DNA from: Seiridium cupressi
Taxonomy: Eukaryota; Ascomycota; Sordariomycetes; Amphisphaeriales; Sporocadaceae
Length of the DNA: 64,000 nucleotides
Assembly: GCA_036674765.1 (NCBI GenBank)
Contig: JARVKI010000072.1
Location: 1 to 64,000 of the forward strand
Direction of reading: 5' to 3'
Under the pieces are notes generated by a model, which was not told where the DNA came from, made no database searches, and saw only the letters and a list, made by a program, of their open reading frames with translations. The position numbers were made by a program, and so were the translations under genes. Of this stretch, positions 1 through 10,748 are shown one piece after another; the first letter of the stretch is position 1; the number at the start of each line of letters is the position of its first letter.

Positions 1-467
1 GCGTGGGGGCCACCACCCCGGACTTTTTTCTACGTGCGCCCCAAAATACGGTCTGTCTAATTCACCCGGCCTTGCGGCATTCCCCCCCCCCCCCCCCCCC
101 CCCACCACCACCCAATTGGATGTCTAGGACTCTTGGAGGCTACCATCCGCTACCGGATTGCTGGGTACACTTCAAATGCAGCCTCACTGATCAATATCTG
201 TCACGTCGCGTGACAATTTCCCAGTCACGACATTGAGACATTTTGATGCCTTCCCCATGTCTGCCGCTATCGGCATTTGGTATTTCAATATGATCCAGAA
301 AATCAGCCCCCGTGGCCCTTGCAGGACAGGAAGAGTCTGAATGGCTGCCCAAAGCTGGGCTGCGCTCATTAGCCCCCAGTCGCATAGGCTGCTTTGGGTT
401 CTAGACGCGGCGGATTTCACAACCCGCGACTACTCGACAAATTCTACTACGTCGTGAAAGCGACCAC
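1..467. other. Left-edge sequence without a recognised gene
   Basis: No reading frame here is convincing. The stretch contains a long homopolymeric C tract at 82-103 followed by a short CCA-type repeat. The small frames on both strands look like chance openings. Confidence 0.5.
82..103. repeat. Poly-C homopolymer, 22 nt
   Basis: An uninterrupted run of 22 C residues is followed by ACCACCACC. Such tracts are unstable and error-prone in sequencing, so the true length may differ. No function can be read from it. Confidence 0.9.
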
Positions 468-761
468 TCACGTCCCCGTTGCCTCCGTGACCGGCCTCGA
501 TACCTCAATATAGTCCTCTGGCCAAAAATTTTCATCCTCATCAAAATTGTCAATAATAGAAAAACGCCTCAGACCACAAATTGATTCGCCAGGCCTCGCC
601 TCAGTATTAGCACCATACAGCCCATGGGACCCATAATCTCTCAGGGGGCGGCATTGCACTATAGCCCCAGCTTTATCCCATGCTATAGTCTTCCGTAACC
701 GGCCATTATACTGGTCCGCCAGATCTTTAGTCCGCTCACCACATCGCCGTGCTCGTTGCAT
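468..761 (-). other. Unrecognised reading frame, possible gene relic
   Basis: This is a 97-codon open frame rich in charged residues, with an acidic C-terminal part (FDEDENFWPEDYIE). The same frame upstream is broken by stops at 768-770, 849-851, 870-872, 978-980 and 1011-1013, which is about what chance would give, so nothing upstream supports it. I recognise no family. It could be the 3' remnant of a decayed gene or a chance frame downstream of the polymerase gene. Confidence 0.2.
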
Positions 762-1176
762 CTCCGCTTAGGGCAAGCCCACAGAGGGAAGCCTTCCAAG
801 CGCCGCACTTGGGAGATCAGGCAATTGTGCTGTAATCAGCTCATAAAGCTATCCTCCGCAAGCGGAATCTCAATGATTTAGAGACATCAAATGCAGATCC
901 GTTAATTTGAGCACCAAAGGATCTGTTGGTGACCCAGTAGTTGCACCTTGGCTGATCAGGAGATCGCAATTGCTGCATCAAGACCGTGTGAAAGTAGGCA
1001 TTGGACTCCTTTAGTAACTACGTGTGGTATTAGCTTCAGATCATATTTCTAACCATATCGACCACATCCCTCATGAGCTTGCCAACCTCATTCAACACCC
1101 AACTCCGGTCGCCGTACCAATGCTTGTTCAAATCCATGCTTTCATGCCTCTTTGTCCTATCATCTTGCTTGCTTTA

Positions 1177-4100
1177 TCACCAAATAGCGGCTTGGTCGAA
1201 ATCAAACCTCTTCAGCTCCTTACCCGCATCCTCCAGGTCCTTCTTGGCTTTCATGCGCATATAGAAGATAGGGCAGTCCTTGCTACTACAGATAACCTCG
1301 CAATGCACACTGCCCTGGCACCGCTGGCATTGCGTCCATAATCTGCCAAAGCGGACTTCGAGATCCGACATCTTGCCGAGTGTCTTGTTGTACAGCTCGC
1401 CCACCCGCGGTGCACAGTTGGAGCAGACTGCGCCTTCGCTCTCCTCCTTGCCGACGAGCGGCTTCTTGCATCCCATGCATGTCATGGTCTTCTTCGCAAA
1501 CTTCATGAGACCACCGACGGTGGGCGCCGCCACAGAGATGGAACGCGTGTGATCTCCTGTAAGCAGGGACTTGGCCTTTGTCTCACCCAAGATGGGCTCG
1601 AAGATACGGCCTAGAGGCTTAGCGAGCTGGTTGTCGAGGTAGTACCTGGTGTCGATCGGGAGGTTGTTCTCGAGAACGTATATTGGATCCTCTGATTTTT
1701 CAAAGTTCTTCGCTCCTGCTGCACCCCTAATCATCACATATGCCACACGATCGCCCAGGCCAGGAGCTGAACCGGCATCTCGCTTCTTCATACGCGCTGC
1801 CAGCTCGACGTGCGCTTGTTTGCCGTCGTAAACTTCCTTGCTGAGAGCCTTGGTGATGACCAATTTCGACATATCCACCTTGTTCTGTAAAAGGTCTGCG
1901 ATCATATCTTTGACGTAGCTAATTGGAAATGTTAGCACAAGTGTTCCGAGAGTGCTTTCTGGGGATGCTTACTCTTGTGCTCCTGGCACATCCCGGTCAA
2001 TCAAGATCATCCTGAGAACCTTCTCGATGACGGTCTGCACGAGTAGACAATTATCACGACGAACTGTCTCAATACCCTTTGTGTCCATCTTGTCGTACTT
2101 ATCCGTCTTGGTCCAATAGAGACCGGCATATCGCTTCTTGTTGATCAGCAGATAAGGGAAGTAGACCTTCTCAAACTCCAGCTTGATTGGCTTGATGAAC
2201 TTGGACGAGACGTAGTTAGCCGCCTCCTCGCCAAGCTTCATGGCCTCAGCCAGATCTTTCGTGCCAAACTTGACCATGACGGAATCTGTGTCACCATAAA
2301 TGACTTGGGCATCGTGTGAATAACCTTGCGCGACGCAGTACCTCTTCTCCACTTCGTCTTTCGTCTTCTCAATCATTTGCCGACCGTAACTAGTGGTGCT
2401 ACTGGCGATTTCGAGACAAGGAAGCTTGCCGGTTGTCGCACCCGTTAGACCGTACACGGAGTTGGCACTGATCTTCAACGCAAGCTGACGACCATTCAGT
2501 ACGGCCTTCTTGAAAGGATCCGTTTCGACGGCCAATTCTCTTTTTGCCTGTTTTCTTGCTGTGAGCAGTTCCTCCAGAATCTGCGCAAGCAGGCCCTTTC
2601 GTTGCTTGGTTGTGACAAACATGTCGCCATTCGGCGTCACAATGTAGTCCTCGTCTTTTGTCAGGCCGAACTTCTCAACCGCTTTCGAGTTGATCAAAGT
2701 GGTGTAGCAGAGATTGTGCGCCTGCATGATACTTGGGTATAGCGACGCAAAATCGAGGGTTGCAATAGGCACATCGTAATATCCTCTGGTCGGCTCAATG
2801 ACTGTGGCACCTTCATACTGCTCGTCCGAGCCCTCGGCTCTCATATTGGGTATGACCAGCTTCTCCTCTAATGCCTTCCGGAACAGCTGACTCAAGAACT
2901 TGATTTGCTGACCTCTTGAGAGCAGAAAGTTGAATGGCACACCCGTGACTCTCGCCATCTCCGTGTAGTTTGCCAGACAGGAAAGCTTGTCCATCAATCG
3001 TTGCGGCAAGTAGGCATCCTTCAAACAGTACAAGGCCAATCTTCGCCGGGATTCCGGTGTACCATTGAACAACTCGGTGATCATGGTATGGTGGACGTCT
3101 TCCTTCTGTTCTCCCAGGAAATGGGCACAAACTGAGTTCAGCGTGTAACTCCTGAGGTGGTGGTCACGTTGGATCAACTGGAGCAGGTCGAGCTGCAACC
3201 GCCCGTTGGTATTCGTGGCCTTCGTGTCACGATTACCCATTTGCTTGCTGGAGAAATTTGTCTCTTTTGCCTGGGACTTGACGCTGCGGAGCCTGGTCCA
3301 GTAATCGAAATCTTTGCACTTGAGATGCTTCGCACGATCCAAGAGATAGGGGAAATCGAAATTGGCAATGTTGTAACCCGTGATGAGATCGGGGTCGACT
3401 CTGTCGAGGAAGTTCTTCCATGCCATCAACATGTCTTGTTCTCTGTCAAAGTCCAGGATCTGCGTTGCCACGATAGGACTGGTTGTATCTAGGCAGAAGA
3501 CGTTTCTGATGAAGGGCTTGGTCTCTCCGTATCGAGTCACCACGTTTGCAATCTGGATCACGGGATCCATATTGGCTTCGGGAAAGATCCCTTTCCGGCC
3601 AGCGCATTCGATATCGAAGGAGAGTATGCGGAGGGGGGCCATCTTGGACCATTCTCCTTTGGGCTCATGGGAGATGAGATGTGTATATGGGATTTCGGCT
3701 TCGATTTGGCAATTCGATTGCTTCTCGTTTTCTGCGATCAGACTATATTGCTTAGCTGGGCATTCGACCCACGACATGCCGGGGATCTGTCCAAGTTAGT
3801 TCGGAGCAATTCCATGTTGGGCGGACTGTTTTCAGACATACCTTGGTATCGACCATGAACCGCAGTACATATTGTAGGTTGTCAAACGTCATGATTCCTC
3901 CCTCGGCTCCTTTCCACATGCCTTTCCAGTTGGCGTCGCCTTTCTCTATCGTGGTTCGCACCTTGTTGACGAATTTTGGGTCTGTGACTGTGACTTTGAT
4001 GTAAGGACTCTTGGTATTGCCTTGAAACCCATAGATATTCTCCCGCATGGCCAGTTGGCAAGAGTAGATGGCAGGCTGATGTTGGGCTACCTGTGCTTCA

Positions 4101-4588
4101 AGGAAGGCCTTGAAAGGCTCGCAGTCTTTGGGTTGGAACGATACGGGGGCGGCGACATATATGTAGTGCTTGAAATCGGTGACATGTAGCATGACAGAGT
4201 GGCCGTCCTCGGTGACTCCAAAGAGCTTCACTGTAGCCCTCCCTCCATGCAGTGTACCTTCCTCAGCCTCGATTTGCTGAAACGTCAGACTGCGGCGTTT
4301 TGGGTCGAAGCCGACGACTGGCGGGCGTTCCCATGACTGATCCTTCTCTGAATTGTTCTGCTTTAGGTCTGAGATATCTTGGCTGAGTTTCTCGAGAACC
4401 TCCGACTCAAAGGCACTCTTGGGTTGACTAGATCCGAATTTCGACCCTGGGGCGGGCTGTGAGCTGTTCAGGCGTGACGCGGGCGATGAGGAGAGCGGTT
4501 CTAGTCGCCTCTTCTTCGCGTTCGGGGTAGAAGGAGGACGGGCGCCACCGAAGACACGCTTCTGCGGCAATGTGGCAACTGCACTCAT
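1177..4588 (-). CDS. pol3: DNA polymerase delta catalytic subunit
   Basis: Replicative B-family polymerase that synthesises the lagging strand and proofreads; it acts in the nucleus with PCNA. Three exons (4588-3842, 3786-1973, 1918-1177) give 1100 aa, the usual length for the family. Both introns (55 and 54 nt) have GTATGT or GTAAGC donors. Visible motifs: Exo I FDIE near residue 306, Exo II NIANFD near 390, Exo III CLKDAY near 503; polymerase motif [10 protein letters not shown] near 594, motif [10 protein letters not shown] near 687, motif C YGDTDSV near 746. The C-terminus carries two four-cysteine modules: CysA at 1001/1004/1019/1022 (PCNA binding) and CysB at 1051/1054/1064/1069 (iron-sulphur cluster in this family). 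The N-terminus is short, basic and variable. All catalytic residues are present, so the gene looks intact. The first ATG fits the family. Confidence 0.98.
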
Positions 4589-5656
4589 GGCTGTGATCTG
4601 AAGAGCTTGCTTCTAAAGAGGCTGCGTCAGGATCAAAAGGTTAGTGCATTGAGAACAAACTGGAGAGTATGGTTGACGGGTGCGAAAGAAGTTTCGAAAA
4701 GTACGGGTGGTGGAAGGGCGCGTCTAACTATTGAGGTTCGCGACGTGACGACAAGGGTGCTAGTGGGGCTGTTTTTAAAGTGGTTTTCCGGGGTCCTAGT
4801 CCTACATAGTTGTGCTGCGTGAGGGACCAACCCGCCGGCTTTATCAAAACAACACGCAACATTGGTCCTGTTTCCTATTGGCCTATTTGAGCGGTCATAT
4901 GTAGATTCCGGCTCTGAATGCACTTTCTTCTGGTATCTCAATGGCCTCGGCTCGATTCGTGCGATACGGTGTGGACTGCTATGATATGCTATGCTATATT
5001 TCAGCACCCGTTCGCAACTCAGTCTCACCATTCCATCGATTCAATTGACTGGCTTCAAAACCTGGGCCTCGAGTAGATATATTGGCACCAATCACACATA
5101 TTTGTAATATATACAATGTTTAGTAGTTAAACTTGGCCGGGTTGGTCACAGCCAACATTTAATAACAAATTTCACATACGGGGCAGAGGAACGAACTTGT
5201 ACCCACTTCCAGAGCGAGTCACGGTGGGTTATGAAGAATGAAGATCTAGGTGGTCCTAGTGAAAGACTCCTTCAGCTTTGGGTAAATGAACGGGAGAAAA
5301 CACTGGCGCACGTATCTGGAAGACCACAAAGCTCGCCATAAGAGCGTGTTGAATTGTTGGTAGCAGTGCCAGGTAATATGATAGATACTACGCGGTCCTC
5401 ACATGCGAGAGAGCCACCAAAAAAAGCAGCAGTGGTTTGAAATGTGTTTCATTTCTTGAGAACATCAGCTGCATGCCTCGTTGGTCTATGAGCTTTTCGA
5501 GTCAAAAGGTCGATTCCGTAGACGCCATCCAGCCCAATCCGGGCCTCATGCTCATTGCTTCATGATCCTGCAGTCATGCCGAGTGAGACAAGCACCTCCG
5601 ACATGTTCCCTTCCAGTTACCCTCGAACACCAGAACCCATCAAGCTGTATTTGAGC
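4589..5656. other. Intergenic: pol3 promoter and L38 3' region
   Basis: Both flanking genes are on the minus strand, so this 1.07-kb gap holds the pol3 5' leader and promoter near 4.6-4.9 kb and the L38 3' untranslated region near 5.4-5.65 kb. I found no further coding exon and no clear ACGCGT replication-type box. Confidence 0.6.
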
Positions 5657-6110
5657 TTATGCGGTGTGCTTGCCTTTCTTGTTCTTCTTGCCGACCTCCT
5701 TGATTGCCAAGTCTGCATCATGGTTAGTTGTTGTCCTTGGGCGTACGCCGTGTGGGGATCGAGGGAGAGTCGTACTAGGAGGCAGGGACTGCTTGAGCTT
5801 CTCGGCCTTGTCCGAGTCCTTGACCACAAGAGTGTACAAGTTGGTCGAGCATCGGACCTTGAACTTGGACAGGTTGGTGGCCTTGCTCTTCTTTATGCGC
5901 GCAGCTAGAAATCCACGTCAGAACTTGACGTTGCCGCACAATGCACTGGGGTCATCTATCGTCTTGTCGGGTATTCAACGTACACTTGGCGTCCTTGCGA
6001 CGGCAGATCTCGATGAACTAAGAAAAGGCCATTGTCAGCACGCCCCGATCTCAAACAAATCGAGGAGCAATTCTGCATACCTGCTTGATATCTCCGATTT
6101 CCTTAGGCAT
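5657..6110 (-). CDS. rpl38: 60S ribosomal protein L38 (eL38)
   Basis: Small basic protein of the cytosolic large ribosomal subunit. Four exons (6110-6081, 6017-5984, 5904-5776, 5712-5657) join to about 82 codons starting [10 protein letters not shown] and reading through [26 protein letters not shown] and [11 protein letters not shown], all hallmarks of the family. It ends in a lysine-rich tail, KNKKGKHTA. Introns of 63, 79 and 63 nt have GTATGC, GTACGT and GTACGA donors and AG acceptors; a CTAAC branch site is visible in the last. The many introns in a very short gene are typical of fungal ribosomal protein genes. An 18-bp perfect palindrome lies about 200 bp upstream of the ATG. I see no defect. 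Confidence 0.96.
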
Positions 6111-6659
6111 CTTGACGGTTTTGTGAGTTGGATCGTCGAGGGTCTGGTTAGGATGTCCAAAGGTTTCGTCGAGTTAGGGAAATTTCCGTTCTGGCATGAA
6201 ATGTGATTTCTGTGGGCGAAAATCCGATCCACCGACACTGGCACTGGCACTGCGAGCCCGAGAACTGCACGGACCATATTTGCCGGCTACGAGCGCGAAC
6301 CACGATTCGATTGACAGGCCTGTCAATTGAGCCTATCGCCCCCGTCTGGGAGTGGGGCTCCGCATCTGGCTCGTGGTTCTTATCTGACACCCCAACCCGC
6401 AATCCTAGCCCTCTAAGCGGTTGGCGACATTAAGCAGGTAAGGCATGACATGGTATGACCGATTACGATGAGTTGGCTTGATAAACATTCTGGTAGTGTG
6501 TATGGGGCGTAACCATTGTATGTTGGGCATCGAGCTGTCAAGGAGCAAAAGCTATAGCCTCACCTTGCTGGCAGCCAAGAAATGCGTATGTAGCCCTGGA
6601 TTATAATGGTCTCTAGTACTGCTGTAGGTGATTGACCATACGTGATGGGAAATGGTCGA
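6111..6659. other. Intergenic: L38 promoter and protease 3' end
   Basis: This 550-bp gap holds the L38 promoter, including the palindrome at 6310-6327, and the 3' flank of the protease-like gene. The short frames here overlap one another and show no codon logic or domain. Confidence 0.6.
6310..6327. promoter_or_regulatory. 18-bp perfect palindrome upstream of L38
   Basis: The sequence ATTGACAGGCCTGTCAAT is exactly self-complementary and lies 200-217 bp upstream of the L38 start codon. Its two-fold symmetry suggests a dimeric factor site. The cognate factor is unknown and the role is inferred. Confidence 0.4.
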
Positions 6660-8817
6660 TCACCAAGCAATATGGGGGGTGCAGGTCCGGGGTGCTCGCG
6701 AAGCGGTCGTCCAGGCGGATTCTTCCTCATCGTCGGCGCCAACAAAGGCGGCCGTGCCGCTTTTGTACTTGGAGTATATGTACTTGGGCATGGGAACCAA
6801 TGGATAGCGATGGTTCAAGACCTTAGAGAGCCTGCCATACGCCATGTCCCACGGTAAAGACATTGTGTCCGGCACTGGCCAGCCCTTATTGCTACACTCG
6901 AATTGACTGCCATTGCTCCGCGAAATAAAGTCACTGTATTGCTTTACTACGAAGATCCTCGCGAATTTATCACCTTAAGAGCCGTTTTCCCACCATGAGC
7001 CATTTATAGCATGTCCGAACCCTGACGGATCCGTGTGCCTGCCTCTCCCCAGAATAGATTGAAACCGTCTTTGCCGTAGGCCTTGGTGAAGTCGGCCAGC
7101 ATGCTATCGAGGAGAACGTCAATAGGCGTATAGAAGCAGATGCCTTCGATATTAATGCCTTCTCGGTCCTCGATATCAAAGTGCCACTCCGAGTGATCCT
7201 CGTTTGTGGACATGGACGACTCTGGACGTTTGAGGCCGCCCCAGAAAAGGCCTAGAGGCTTGATTGCTGCATTGTATACCAATGCACCCGAGTCGCCGGG
7301 AGCTGCGAACACAGGGTCCTTGTGGGGAAGGATGGCGCGCTCTGTTGTCTCGGTCACGAGAGAACTGCCCTGGTACATGCGGATGACCAAGGTGGTGCCG
7401 TGCTCCTTTCCGATAGTTGAACCGGTGGTTCGGCCAGCTTTGAAAACCCATCGCTGCTGCTTGGCTTCCTCGTCGTGGTAGCCCGATTTTATGACATGTT
7501 TTATGAGACGCTGGGAAGGGGCCTAGGGGAGAGTGTCAGCGTTTACTTTTAGGTGGTCGGGGTTGATAAAAGACTAGGTACCTACGTTGGAAAAGCTAGT
7601 TGATATACTGGCTGAACGTTCATCGTTAAGGCGGAAGGAGCCGTAATCCAGGCGACAATACGTACCGTCGTCTACGCGACAGAATTTTGCAGTCGAGCCC
7701 GAGGTATGGACAAGCGAGCCGATAGGACGCGCAAAGTTCTGGGCGGTCTTGAGTTGCTGGTGAAGGGTGGGCTCTTGCAATGTGCGAGGGTTGAGTAAGC
7801 GTTGGCCTAGTTCCTCTAACCACCAAGCATGATCGACGTTAGAAGGACTCTCAATTATACCCAATTTTTCGCCTTGCAAAGAAATAGCACCGGGACGTCC
7901 TGGAAGCGTATCAAATGTTAGACAATATATAATAGGCAAGGGGGGAAAGGGTGCTTGGCCACTTACCGGGGGCAAGGACATGGGCACATGTAACCCCGAG
8001 CAGCATCTCTAATGTGGGGTTAAGAAGCTCCAAACGTAAAATCGGTCCTAAGGACCCGGAACAAGCCAAATCGGCGCGGCCGATGCTGCAACCAGGGGTT
8101 GGAACGAGATTATAATCGGCCGCGAGATCTGAGGGGGCAGTGGTGTTGAGAGTGGTTTGCTCGTGATGAACGGGTTGGGCTTCCAATATCTCAATTGCAA
8201 CGTGCTTGACAAAACCATCCCTGGGTGAAACAAAGTTAGAGAACGCCGGCAAGGGAGGGGAAGACAGAAACAAGGACTCACCCGCCATACTGATGCAAAA
8301 CTCGGCAAAACTCCAGCAGGGCGCTCTGGGCAGTTTTCTTAGAGGTTGAACCAGGCATGACAGCAATGATCAGAAAGAGTCTCTCGCAGTAGGCGGCATC
8401 TGTCTCATTATTGGCGGAGAGGCGCAGAACGGCACCAGCCTCGGCGACAAGGAAGGGGCCAAGCATAGTGAACTTGATCTTATGGCGGTCGAGTACTTCA
8501 ACCAAGTCGGATCGGAGTGATTTCGAGCTGTTGCTAACCTCCTAGGCAGCAACGAGGTCATGATCATCGTGAGAGACGGGGCGCAAAATACGGGTGATAC
8601 CATAAGGCGCAGGGGCACGAGGAGGCTGGGGGTCGTAACGAGCAAGGTAGCCACCGCGATCCGATAGACGGATGTGGCTGCTGACCTGGTCGTGATCCAT
8701 TGTATGCTCGCGGGAACGGTGGAATTTCGTGATGAGAAGTTTCAAAGGCTTCAAAGGTGTGAAGCTTGGAATAGGTTGTCTGCCCAGTGCCATTGTGGTT
8801 TGCTCCGTGCACGCCAT
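6660..8817 (-). pseudogene. Trypsin-like serine protease (PA clan) with in-frame TAG
   Basis: Five exons (8817-8282, 8220-7967, 7899-7586, 7522-7021, 6973-6660) join in frame into 640 codons. Introns are 61, 67, 63 and 47 nt; the last has a weaker GTTCGG donor. A chymotrypsin-fold triad is readable: His about 259 in VTCAHVLAPG, Asp about 348 in CRLDYGSFRL, Ser about 446 in APGDSGALVY. No signal peptide or membrane segment is seen, so the protein is probably intracellular. Residues 1-250 form an N-terminal region I cannot assign. Codon 92 (8544-8542) is TAG; the frame is open on both sides and no intron with good signals and length divisible by three removes it. CAG is the likely ancestor, a CpA-to-TpA change. 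Either the gene is freshly broken, the stop is read through, or translation starts downstream. The catalytic half is intact. Confidence 0.7.
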
Positions 8818-9127
8818 CACGTGAGACGCTCTGACCAGAAAAAGAGTGTGTGGCGGAGTTGCGATTAATATTGGCGAGGCAGATTAGAATTGAGGCGCAG
8901 CAGTGGAGGGGGAAACAGCTTTAAAGGATTAACGCCACAACCTTATCTTATCTCCTACGTAAGATAAAGAAAGGCCCATAACTTGTCAAACTAGTGGATT
9001 GCCCCGCACTACGTAGCCATCGAGAGCTAGTCATGGGAAATGGGACACCTCGACCGCAATATGTGTGTCCCATTTTCCACGACGAGCTCCGAGGGGTCCT
9101 ACGCCATAAGGTAGACTAGGCAAGTCG
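8818..9127. other. Intergenic with two inverted repeats
   Basis: This is the protease promoter side. It holds an 8-bp inverted repeat TTATCTTA/TAAGATAA (8943-8950 and 8960-8967) and a 13/14-nt inverted repeat around GGAAATGGGACAC (9036-9048) and GTGTCCCATTTTCC (9065-9078). I see no coding sequence. Confidence 0.5.
9036..9078. repeat. Imperfect inverted repeat (13/14-nt arms, 16-nt loop)
   Basis: Arms GGAAATGGGACAC and GTGTCCCATTTTCC pair with a single-base bulge. They lie at the edge of a decayed reading frame, so they could be a transposon end or a regulatory hairpin. No target-site duplication was recognised. Confidence 0.5.
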
Positions 9128-9964
9128 CTAGAACCTATCGGCAAGGCCCGGAACATCCTTCATCTGTCTAATAAGATCGCCCCCAAGTATAATCCCGGCA
9201 ATACCTAATAAGGCAATCTCGAGTGCAAGCTCTACCAGGAGTCTGTAGTCAGCCAACCTCTACCGCCACTCTTCTAAATCATCGGCAATAGGTTCCGTTC
9301 CTCCCGCCGGCGCGTCCATGACGTCCTCCTATTCCTCTTGTTGCTCGGGGTGACTAGTCTCTTTAAGGATATCGATATGCGCCCTAGGCGCGGCTGCGCC
9401 GTCATAATTGGCTTCGATTCTTACTTATTGGCCGTAGGCGTCTGGCAAAAGGATATTCGACACGTCGCCTGTTAGATTTAGATTGCTAACACCGAGGGGT
9501 ACGGTCCAGTCCGGCGCATTTCCTTTTGCCTGTCCCGATTTATTTTTAACGCGACCGCCGTAATAGGAGGCAGGGACATCGACACGCAAGGTTATAACCT
9601 CTCCTATTATGCCTAGTCCGAAAATGTGGATCTCGATAACTACCGTCGTCGAGCGGTTGGCTTATATTAACGATTTAATTTCGCAAGTATACTATTACCG
9701 TAGTAACCTCTTTAGCTATAACGGATGAACCGAGAAGTATATTCTCTGCTTTGTCCGCTTTGCCTCGGCCCCAGCAGGCAATTCAGAATCCGGCATTCGA
9801 ATTCGAAAGACGGCTGTGTGCGTTGCTCGGCGCTTGGCTTCGCGGCCATCCTTTGCTCCCGCGCCCCTTTTAGCACCAGGGTTACCGCTGGCTTCGGAGC
9901 TGGCCTCGCTCCGTTTCCTATAAAGCAAAGTTAGCGGACGGGCAGTCGAACTGAAATCGCGCAT
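9128..9964 (-). pseudogene. Decayed reading frame, family unknown
   Basis: A single minus-strand frame runs from 9964 to 9128 and is interrupted by stops at 9718-9716, 9697-9695, 9694-9692, 9664-9662, 9427-9425, 9331-9329, 9262-9260 and 9130-9128. All eight are TAA or TAG and none is TGA, as expected if glutamine codons CAA/CAG had become stops. Between stops are stretches of about 80 open codons with protein-like character, for example VIEIHIFGLGIIGEV and a hydrophobic segment near the end (ALEIALLGIAGIILGG). ATA, CTA, TTA and GTA codons are common, which would suit RIP. I do not recognise the family. A chance frame is not excluded, because the number of stops is only moderately below expectation. 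Confidence 0.4.
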
Positions 9965-10748
9965 ACGGGTATGCGAATCCCTGGACGAATTTCACGGGCA
10001 GATCAAAGGCTGGGCGCCTATAACATATATGGTATCACCTGGTCCTCCTTAAAAGTGCGTTCGACCTGCAACTTCACGCGACTTGAAGGAGATCATAGTT
10101 CATATGATGGATAGGTCGTGTTCGAAATTTAGGGTGACATGGGGGCCATCTGTCAAAGATAGTGGACTGGCCGCCTTTCTGGTACGATTTGCGAACCGTG
10201 TAGTTGAATATGCTTATGCCAATCGCATGAATCCTTAAATTCGTGGTTATCAGTGGTAAGCTTGACATGGTCAAATCTGAACGCTTTTCAACCAGTAAGC
10301 AATGAAAATGTTGAGACGTCTAGCGTACAGATGAGCCAATAGCAATGGTTGTAGATAAGGTAACCAGCAACCGTACGCTGATTCGGGGTGATAGGTAGCA
10401 GCTCAACAAATCCTTTCGTAAATACTGGAAAGAATCCAAGCGGCGTGTAATGTTTGTATGGACAAGTTATTGTTCAGCTGTGGTGACATAGGCAGTATCT
10501 GCCGAAACTGGGCCAATTAAATTCCTCAAGCATATCAGTCAAATCACTTTACGTCATTCGGAGCATATCACGGTCAATGTTGGTCTTGTAGTGGGTTTGC
10601 AAAGGCTGTTCTGATTCTAGACTGTCATAGTCTTGGGGTATCCATGCCTTGCCAATGAGAATCCATCGTGAAACCATTCCATGCTTCAGTACCAAATGTT
10701 CCCATTGTCCTGATCATGCATCATTCCATCGTAGAGTGGAGGAAGCAT
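9965..10748. other. Intergenic between decayed frame and grg-1
   Basis: The first 100 bp may continue the decayed frame in another phase (a short open piece reading KFVQGFAYPYARFQF on the minus strand). From about 10.1 kb the sequence is probably the grg-1 3' flank; no gene is visible. Confidence 0.45.

Noticed and set aside
762..1013. Upstream continuation of the 468-761 frame as a RIP-mutated gene
   Set aside because: Five stops in 84 codons is what random sequence would give, so no decay signal can be claimed.
3157..3799. Plus-strand frames of 111 and 139 codons
   Set aside because: They are antisense shadows of the DNA polymerase delta coding exon.
8508..8606. Intron that would remove the TAG in the protease gene
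   Set aside because: The best donor (GTATCA) to the CCTAG acceptor gives 59 nt and shifts the frame to a new stop; frame-preserving pairs give only 36-39 nt with a poor donor.
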